Source: Treponema sp.
Lineage (GTDB): Bacteria > Spirochaetota > Spirochaetia > Treponematales > Breznakiellaceae
Direction of reading: 5' to 3'
DNA: 11,397 nucleotides
NCBI GenBank assembly: GCA_009785045.1
Contig: WQXC01000051.1
Span: 1 to 11,397 of the forward strand
A model generated the notes under the pieces. That model saw nothing but the letters and a program-made list of their open reading frames with translations. It was not told the origin of the DNA and ran no database searches. Below, in pieces: positions 6,036 through 11,397 of this stretch. The stretch's first letter is position 1. Each line of letters starts with the position of its first letter. The position numbers and the translations under genes were made by a program.

Positions 6036-8299
6036 TAAACCAAACAAACCGGGGTTTTAAAACCCTCCTTTTACTGGTTTTATTCCTTGTACCGGTTCTT
6101 CAGCTTGCAGGAGTAAACTTCAACGGCTTAACTGTATCCAACGATGACAGGCTTTTATTCAGGGCAGATTTCGAAGGACAGCACGCTCTCTTTGTAACAA
6201 GGCTCAGCGATTTGTCCTTGCAGCAGCTAACAATGCATCCCGAAAAATTATATCTGGTAGATAACGGCAGAACGATTCTGATATTAAACCGCCTTGGAGC
6301 GTCCAGGATTCCGGTTTCAGGAGGACTCCCAACGCCTCTTCCCGTATATCCGTCTTTTGCAGGAGGCGATACGCCGTTAAAAGGCAGGCTTCAGGATTTA
6401 GCGGCATCTACCGACGGCAGATGGGCGCTTGTAATGGAGCCGGTAAGCGCAGGTTTCGGCAATCTATTGCTTGTTGAGCTTTCAAGCGGTTCAAAACGAA
6501 TTGTCAGCGAAAGAATTGAGTTACCAGGCAATAATTTTCCTGCAAAATGGAGCCCGGATTCCAGGCTTTTTGTATATTCAAAAGGCGACAGGCTTTTTTA
6601 CTTTCCAATTTTAAGCGATCCTTCGGTACTGGTCGATGAACGTTTCAGGATGATAGGTCCGGGCGGAATTGATTCGGTTTTATGGTGCCAGCAGGGTGAT
6701 TTCTACTATTTAGCGGGAAATACTTTATACCGTGTAACAAATCCGGAATTGTTTACAAGAACAATTTACGGTGATTTTTTATCCATTGGTTCTGTTGCGG
6801 CAGTTCTTCCGTTAACATTCGATTCCGGTTTTGACAATTACTGGATTGCGCCGGATTCAGGTTCAATCCTTGTTAATAAAAACGGCAGGGGTTTATTTTT
6901 CTTTTTGTTAGGTGAAAACCAAAACAATACTGCTGTTCTTCCGCATGTGATTATTCCTCACGGAGCGGATAATTTTAATGTTCTTTGGCCTTTAGCCGAA
7001 AGCGAACAGCGGGGAGCAAACACAGCGCGTTCAAGGCGCAGCGACAGCAAAAGTCATCTTACCGTTGTTTATTCACTGCTTGGCGAAACTATGGTACTGC
7101 GTTTTGAAGTAAACGGAGGCAATATTACAGCGCTGCCGAACAGAAGCTATCCGCTTGCTGCAAATGCCGCATTATCGCCGGATGGAACAAGAGCTATATT
7201 CTGGGGAGAAAACGGTCTTGAACTTTGGGACTACACAAACTGGCGGCTTATTCAAAGGCTGAACAACATACCAGTTTATTCCTGCGCGTGGATTAACAAC
7301 AGGCAGTTAATTGCAGGAACCAGCCGCTTTATAGAAGAAATTAATATTTCCAGCTCTTCATATCCGCGCAGGAGAATTTGTCTTTCCGCAGCGGAAGAAT
7401 TCGGTTTTGAAGACAATGTCAGAGGTTCTTCCCGGATTGCCGTAAGAATAGGAAACGAATGGTTTTCCAGCGATGGAAGAAATCCCTGGTCTGTTGCGCC
7501 GGGTATTCAGATAAAACCGCCTATACTGTATTCGGATCGATACCGCGCGTTTTTGGAACCTCAGGTTTCCGGGCACTATGTAAACATTCCAATGATACGC
7601 AACATGAGCACCACAGGCACAGTGTCTCTGCTCTCCAGACATACAGCCAACAGATCATATACTTTGGGACGGCAAATGCCTATCGCGCTTTGTTTTGATC
7701 TTTACGATGACGATACCGGATTATCGCAGGTACTTTCTGCATTAAGCCGTTTGGATATCAGAGCGACGTTCTTTTTAAACGGAGGATTTATACGGCGTAA
7801 TCCCGGCGCAGCGGCGGCAATTGCCAAAGCCGGACATGAAACCGCATCCATGTTTTACACTCCCATAGACCTCTCAGACTCCCGTTACCGCGTTACACCG
7901 GATTTTATCGCCCGCGGGCTTGCGCGTAACGAAGACGAGTTTCACAAGGCTACAGGAAAAGAACTTTCTGTTCTTTGGCATCCTCCGTTTTACCGCAGCT
8001 CTAACCTTGTTAACTCTGCTGCGGCTGCAACAGGATACACAACCATTAACAGAAGCATCGATCCCGGCGACTGGATTTCCAGAGAAGATGCGTTAAGGCT
8101 CAACTTGCGTCAAGTCATGCCGTCAGAAATGATTGAACAAATTATCGAAAAAAGAGCATCCGGCGCCATAGTTCCGATACGTCTTGGACTTCTTCCCGGC
8201 GGCAGAGATGAATATCTTTTCCAGAGAATAGAAGTACTGCTTGATGCATTTATCCGCTCGGGGTATGTAATTGTCCCGGTATCAACAGTCATCAGATAA
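6032..8299 (+). CDS. Exported beta-propeller/NodB-fold fusion, probably an inactive polysaccharide deacetylase relative
   Basis: This 755-residue protein has an N-terminal signal peptide (about 1-26, LLLLVLFLVPVLQLAG), so it is exported. Residues about 30-500 contain PD40/WD40-like propeller strands with the recurring pattern SPDGxxAxF, for example WSPDSRLFVYS and LSPDGTRAIFWG. Residues about 548-755 align with the NodB/CE4 deacetylase fold: IALCFD (551-556), IRATFFLNGGFI, GHE (601-603), WHPPF (649-653), DPGDW, and a last strand at 711-718. Catalytic motifs are eroded. The usual FDD is FDL, the metal-binding HxxxH after GHE is replaced (Met607, Pro611), RPPY is HPPF, and the final LLH is PIR. 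It therefore probably binds glycan or has another role. AGGAAA precedes the ATG, which overlaps the previous stop by four bases. The fold is fairly secure; loss of activity is inference. Confidence 0.8.
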   Translation: MINQTNRGFKTLLLLVLFLVPVLQLAGVNFNGLTVSNDDRLLFRADFEGQHALFVTRLSDLSLQQLTMHPEKLYLVDNGRTILILNRLGASRIPVSGGLPTPLPVYPSFAGGDTPLKGRLQDLAASTDGRWALVMEPVSAGFGNLLLVELSSGSKRIVSERIELPGNNFPAKWSPDSRLFVYSKGDRLFYFPILSDPSVLVDERFRMIGPGGIDSVLWCQQGDFYYLAGNTLYRVTNPELFTRTIYGDFLSIGSVAAVLPLTFDSGFDNYWIAPDSGSILVNKNGRGLFFFLLGENQNNTAVLPHVIIPHGADNFNVLWPLAESEQRGANTARSRRSDSKSHLTVVYSLLGETMVLRFEVNGGNITALPNRSYPLAANAALSPDGTRAIFWGENGLELWDYTNWRLIQRLNNIPVYSCAWINNRQLIAGTSRFIEEINISSSSYPRRRICLSAAEEFGFEDNVRGSSRIAVRIGNEWFSSDGRNPWSVAPGIQIKPPILYSDRYRAFLEPQVSGHYVNIPMIRNMSTTGTVSLLSRHTANRSYTLGRQMPIALCFDLYDDDTGLSQVLSALSRLDIRATFFLNGGFIRRNPGAAAAIAKAGHETASMFYTPIDLSDSRYRVTPDFIARGLARNEDEFHKATGKELSVLWHPPFYRSSNLVNSAAAATGYTTINRSIDPGDWISREDALRLNLRQVMPSEMIEQIIEKRASGAIVPIRLGLLPGGRDEYLFQRIEVLLDAFIRSGYVIVPVSTVIR

Positions 8300-8306
8300 T
8301 ATTCCG

Positions 8307-9473
8307 ATGATCGATTCAATTCCCTCATTAATCCAAAAGACTTTCCCGATACCGGCGCGTTTTAAAAGCGCGCTGCCTTCTGACATTGCAGAACTTTCCC
8401 GTCTCTTAACAAACAACAGAGGGAACCGGTCACTTTCCTATCTTACGCGTCCAAATTTTCTATCTGCGTATCTTTATTATTTTCTGCCATGGAATCTTTA
8501 CCGTCTTTGCCTTTTGCTCCCAACTTTGGATCTTAAACTCTCTGATGGTGACACAATTGCAGATTTAGGCTGCGGTCCGCTCACATTCGCAGCGGCGCTT
8601 TGGATTGCGCGTCCGGAACTGCGCAGCGTTTCGCTGGAAATTAACTGCATAGATCGCAGCGGTCCTGCACTGGAAGCAGGTAAAAAGTTTTTTACCGCTC
8701 TTTGTGAAAGCACAAACACCGCCTCTGCCTGGAAAATAAATTTATTAAAAGAAGATATAGATATAAGAAAAACAAGCGCTGTAAAAAAAAGAAAAAAAGC
8801 CGCTCTTGTCTGCGCTGTGAATATGTTCAACGAAATTTACGAACGCTTACCGCACAACAATGCAGAAGAACTGCGCAGCATGGCTGAGAATGCGGCAAAA
8901 CTACTGAACAGCGAGGCTTCTGCCAATGCTGCAATTTTAACCGTAGAACCTGGAGTACCGCAATCTGGAAAATTTATTTCTCTTTTGCGCAGCGAATTAA
9001 TAAAACTGGGACACACACCTCTTTCGCCGTGCACGCACTCGCTTGACTGCCCGCTAATTGGCGGTCCAACAAAAATGATAAAAGGCAGAAACTGGATTGA
9101 TACAAAAAAGCGCTGGTGCCATTTTGCTTTTGAAACCTTTGATGCGCCAAAAGAACTAAACCGTCTTTCCGCTGCGGCAAAACTGCCGAAAGACCGGCTG
9201 GTTTTAAGTTTTTTATTAACAGGGTCAGCATGTGCCGCTGTCGGCGCCGCAAAACCGGCATGTCCGGAAGCGGTTCGCGTTATCTCTGATTCATTCCCTT
9301 TACCGGAAAATCGTTTTGGCCGCTATGCTTGCGGCGCAGAAGGGCTTATATTAGTAACAGGAGAGAAAAGCCGCATGGAAAAAATATCATCTTACAGCAT
9401 TGTTAATTCTCTTAATGCAGCAGCCGGGCAGCGGGATCAAAAAAGCGGCGCTTTAATGAAGGGACTAAAATGA
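8307..9473 (+). CDS. Rsm22/METTL17-type SAM-dependent methyltransferase-like protein with Cys cluster
   Basis: From ATG 8307 the product is 388 residues; a TTG at 8271 in the same frame would overlap the previous gene and is less likely. The Rossmann SAM-binding motif is ADLGCGPLTF (85-94). MFNEIYERL (173-181) is at the place where family members have a conserved post-strand motif. Rsm22 hallmarks follow: Cys242 and Cys248 (CTHSLDCP), Cys271 in WCHF, and Cys342 in RYACGAEG, matching the four cysteines that hold an iron-sulfur cluster in mitochondrial METTL17. The eukaryotic proteins assist small ribosomal subunit assembly; the bacterial role is not settled, and methyl transfer is unproven. 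The interval between the second and third Cys is long (22 residues). It is packed between the NodB-like gene (7-bp gap) and hisJ (ATGA overlap). Confidence 0.82.
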   Translation: MIDSIPSLIQKTFPIPARFKSALPSDIAELSRLLTNNRGNRSLSYLTRPNFLSAYLYYFLPWNLYRLCLLLPTLDLKLSDGDTIADLGCGPLTFAAALWIARPELRSVSLEINCIDRSGPALEAGKKFFTALCESTNTASAWKINLLKEDIDIRKTSAVKKRKKAALVCAVNMFNEIYERLPHNNAEELRSMAENAAKLLNSEASANAAILTVEPGVPQSGKFISLLRSELIKLGHTPLSPCTHSLDCPLIGGPTKMIKGRNWIDTKKRWCHFAFETFDAPKELNRLSAAAKLPKDRLVLSFLLTGSACAAVGAAKPACPEAVRVISDSFPLPENRFGRYACGAEGLILVTGEKSRMEKISSYSIVNSLNAAAGQRDQKSGALMKGLK

Positions 9474-10348
9474 ATACACAGCGATTTTCCAGCATGCATA
9501 CTCATACTATATTCTGCGACGGAAGAGATGATGTAGAAACAATGTGCCGCACAGCTTTTGAAAAAAAACTTTTTGCTATCGGTTTTAGCGCTCATGCGCC
9601 TGTCGAAAAACAAATTGGCAAAGAAACTACCTGGAATCTTAAGGAAAGCAGAGTAAATGATTATGTCACTGAAGTTCTTGCTGCAAAAAAACGCTGGCAG
9701 GGAAAAATTAATGTCTTTCTTGGGTACGAGGCTGACTATATAAAAGGTTTACGTTCTCCGCTGGACAGTGATATTACATCACTTAATCTGGATTACATAA
9801 TTGGCAGCGTACATTTTCTTTTTCCAAAAAACGGCGCTGAATTTTTTACAGTTGACGGCTCAAAAGAAGAATTTGAAAAAGGACTAAGCGAAGGTTATAA
9901 CGGAGACGCCCAGGCGCTGATGAATCATTATTATGATTCAGTATTGGATATGATTACAGAAGGCGGCTTTGATATTATAGCGCATTTAGACCTTCTTAAA
10001 AAAAACTGTCAGGGAAAAAACTATTGGCCGGAAGAAACAGAAATTTGCCGCCAAAAAGAAGTCGCACAAGCTGCCGCAAAAGCAGGATTGGTAATTGAAG
10101 TAAATACCGGGGGATTAAATCGAAAAAAAATACATGACACCTATCCCTCTTTGACTTTTTTAAGAATAATATGTGAAAACAATATTCCGGTAATAATAAC
10201 AGCAGATGCTCACCGTGCATATGATATTGACGGAAATTACGACAATGCAGTAAATGTCCTTAAATTAGCAGGTTTTAATGAACATGTATTATTTACAGGC
10301 AAAAATAACGAAAAAACTGTTTGGCAAAAAGAAAAATTAGCAAATTAA
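9470..10348 (+). CDS. hisJ: PHP-family histidinol-phosphatase (HisJ/HisK type)
   Basis: This 292-residue protein hydrolyses L-histidinol phosphate to L-histidinol, the penultimate step of histidine synthesis (EC 3.1.3.15), in the cytoplasm. PHP metal-site motifs are present in order: H10-T-H12, D17-G-R-D, H42 (FSAHAPV), E87 (GYEADY), H115 (GSVHF), H172 (AHLDLLKK), and D246/H248 (TADAH). The WNLKESRVNDYV stretch and the overall length fit HisJ rather than PHP domains of DNA polymerases. The start ATG 9470 has GAAGGGA upstream and overlaps the previous stop by four bases, implying coupling with the Rsm22-like gene. No other his gene is nearby, so it is not in a his operon. Activity on another phosphoester cannot be excluded. 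Confidence 0.88.
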   Translation: MNTQRFSSMHTHTIFCDGRDDVETMCRTAFEKKLFAIGFSAHAPVEKQIGKETTWNLKESRVNDYVTEVLAAKKRWQGKINVFLGYEADYIKGLRSPLDSDITSLNLDYIIGSVHFLFPKNGAEFFTVDGSKEEFEKGLSEGYNGDAQALMNHYYDSVLDMITEGGFDIIAHLDLLKKNCQGKNYWPEETEICRQKEVAQAAAKAGLVIEVNTGGLNRKKIHDTYPSLTFLRIICENNIPVIITADAHRAYDIDGNYDNAVNVLKLAGFNEHVLFTGKNNEKTVWQKEKLAN

Positions 10349-10360
10349 CCTCAAAAGCAC

Positions 10361-10389
10361 TCGACTAAGATTTACTTTTTTATTATATT
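10361..10389 (+). promoter_or_regulatory. Weak candidate promoter for higA
   Basis: TCGACT (10361-10366) and TATATT (10384-10389) are 17 bp apart, matching the -35 and -10 consensus at 4 and 5 of 6 positions. The predicted start would fall at or inside the AAGGAG at 10396-10401, which is awkward, so the true start may lie elsewhere in this AT-rich 58-bp gap. Confidence 0.25.
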
Positions 10390-10406
10390 AAAAATAAGGA
10401 GTTATC

Positions 10407-10706
10407 ATGCCAAAAACAAAACAATCACCAGGAGCGTTGCTTCTGGAATTTATTGACAAGTACGATCTTAACTGCAACAGGCTTTCAAAAGAGATTAAAT
10501 GCAGTCAGACTGCGTTAAGACTCATAAGCCTTGACAAAAGCAGAATTACTACATCTATCGCTGTTCGTCTTGCAAAATATTTCGGCACAAAACCGGATTT
10601 CTGGCTATTGGCGCAAATGGATTTTGATCTAACAAAAGCAGCCAACAACAAAACATTAATAAAAGCGCTCAAAGGAATTCCAAAAGCCGAAAAAGCAAAA
10701 CGCTAA
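10407..10706 (+). CDS. higA: HigA-like XRE-family antitoxin or regulator, no toxin partner seen
   Basis: This 99-residue protein has a clear AAGGAG ribosome binding site at 10396-10401. A helix-turn-helix of the HigA/VapI type lies at about 21-60 (NRLSKEIKCSQTALRLI, then SIAVRLAKYFGTKPDFWL). RLAKYFGTKPDFWLLAQ is the hallmark that separates HigA from other XRE repressors. Family members bind the operator of their own operon and neutralise a RelE-fold HigB toxin, usually encoded just upstream. Here the upstream gene is hisJ and downstream is a terminator facing nth, so no HigB is present. It may be a solitary regulator, a remnant, or an antidote to a toxin encoded elsewhere. The C-terminus is Lys/Ala-rich. 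Confidence 0.85.
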   Translation: MPKTKQSPGALLLEFIDKYDLNCNRLSKEIKCSQTALRLISLDKSRITTSIAVRLAKYFGTKPDFWLLAQMDFDLTKAANNKTLIKALKGIPKAEKAKR

Positions 10707-10713
10707 AAAAGAA

Positions 10714-10747
10714 GAGGAACAATCTTTAACAAGATGTTCCTCCTTTT
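10714..10747 (+). terminator. Bidirectional intrinsic terminator between higA and nth
   Basis: The arms GAGGAAC (10714-10720) and GTTCCTC (10736-10742) pair, and continue with ATCTT/AAGAT (10722-10726 and 10731-10735) across one bulged A. The loop is TAAC. TTTT follows on the plus strand and an A-rich run (10705-10713) precedes it, giving U-tracts in both directions. It lies between convergent genes, as expected for a shared terminator. Confidence 0.85.
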
Positions 10748-10764
10748 AATTAAAAATCCACATC

Positions 10765-11397
10765 TTATCTGCAACGTTCGACATTGCAACGCAGACAGTG
10801 TTTAAGAATTACACAACATGAGCAATATGGGCTGACCGGGCGGCAAATTTTTTGCCCGTAAAGAACAAGCAAGTAATTAATCCTCTTCCAGTATTTACCC
10901 GGCAGGATTTCCCTTAATTTCATTTCTGTTTCGTTGGGATCTTTGCTGCAAATCCAGCCGCAGCGGTTGGAAATACGGTGAACATGAATATCAACGCATA
11001 ACCCTTCCATATCAAATGCCTCTGTTAAAACAAGGTTTGCTGTTTTTCTTCCAACTCCGGGAAGCGCAAGCAGCTCTTCCATCGACGCTGGAACTTTTCC
11101 ATTATGCTGCTCAAGTAATATTGCTGCAATTTTCTTTAAAGAAGCCGCTTTGTTGCGGTAGAATCCGGCAGGATAAATAAGTTTTTCAATATCTTTTTCT
11201 TTCATTTTATCAAGCGCAGCGGGATTTTTTGCTTTTTCTAGAAGTTGTTTAGATATTATTAATGTTACTTCATCTTTTGTACGCAGGCTGATAATTGTAG
11301 AGACAAGCACTGCCCATGGACTGCGGCGGTATTTATCTGCAACAGTCGTCACAGAAGGATCCTCTACGCTTACATCATCGCGCCATTTTTCAAGAGC
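10765..11397 (-). CDS. nth: Endonuclease III (5' end outside window)
   Basis: The frame is open from the right edge to the stop at 10765 (210 residues visible). An internal GTG at 11352 could be mistaken for the start, but ALEKWRDD and PSVT upstream of it match the normal Nth N-terminus, so the gene continues beyond 11397. Endonuclease III is a base-excision-repair glycosylase/AP lyase for oxidised pyrimidines. Numbered from the window edge, the helix-hairpin-helix is LPGVGRKTA with catalytic Lys118. The catalytic Asp136 is in VDIHVHR. The 4Fe-4S ligands Cys185, 192, 195 and 201 show the exact C-x6-C-x2-C-x5-C spacing. Two further Cys lie in the short C-terminal tail. It converges on higA across a shared terminator. 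Confidence 0.93.
   Translation of the reverse strand, partial: ALEKWRDDVSVEDPSVTTVADKYRRSPWAVLVSTIISLRTKDEVTLIISKQLLEKAKNPAALDKMKEKDIEKLIYPAGFYRNKAASLKKIAAILLEQHNGKVPASMEELLALPGVGRKTANLVLTEAFDMEGLCVDIHVHRISNRCGWICSKDPNETEMKLREILPGKYWKRINYLLVLYGQKICRPVSPYCSCCVILKHCLRCNVERCR

Overview
The window looks like a piece of a spirochaete chromosome, most likely a Treponema relative. This is inferred from gene content and style, not from a database match. The pointers are a lipoprotein with a loose spirochaete-type lipobox followed by WGxW/Cys modules and BspA-type leucine-rich repeats, a long G tract in front of that gene, and cell-envelope genes mixed with housekeeping genes at moderate GC. Bases 1170-2100 are visibly more AT-rich than the rest.

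Left part. A minus-strand surface LRR lipoprotein runs off the left edge (1-1169). A 388-bp divergent intergenic region (1170-1557) follows, holding a 13-G tract, a candidate promoter for the lipoprotein and several inverted repeats. Next is a plus-strand ORF6N-domain gene (1558-2094) with an almost perfect 31-bp palindrome inside its coding sequence.

Middle part. Two minus-strand genes form an operon with no gap: signal peptidase I (4333-3950), then a class B penicillin-binding protein with a C-terminal PASTA domain (3949-2114). Diverging from them on the plus strand is a membrane-anchored LysM-LysM-M23 peptidase (about 4350-5636). These three genes point to peptidoglycan synthesis and remodelling and protein export.

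Right part. A tight plus-strand run follows the peptidase: a 39-residue membrane or secreted microprotein (5657-5776), a 79-residue coiled-coil protein (5796-6035), a beta-propeller/NodB fusion with eroded catalytic motifs (6032-8299), an Rsm22-type methyltransferase with a four-cysteine set (8307-9473) and a HisJ-type PHP histidinol-phosphatase (9470-10348). Gaps are 20 bp or less, and two junctions are 4-bp ATGA overlaps, so cotranscription is likely. A solitary HigA-like antitoxin gene (10407-10706) ends at a bidirectional terminator facing a minus-strand endonuclease III gene (10765-11397), whose 5' end is beyond the right edge.

No rRNA, tRNA, CRISPR array, insertion sequence or complete new defence system was recognised. 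The best candidates for unusual biology are the palindrome-rich ORF6N locus, the G-tract-associated lipoprotein, the microprotein, and the apparently inactive deacetylase fused to a propeller.
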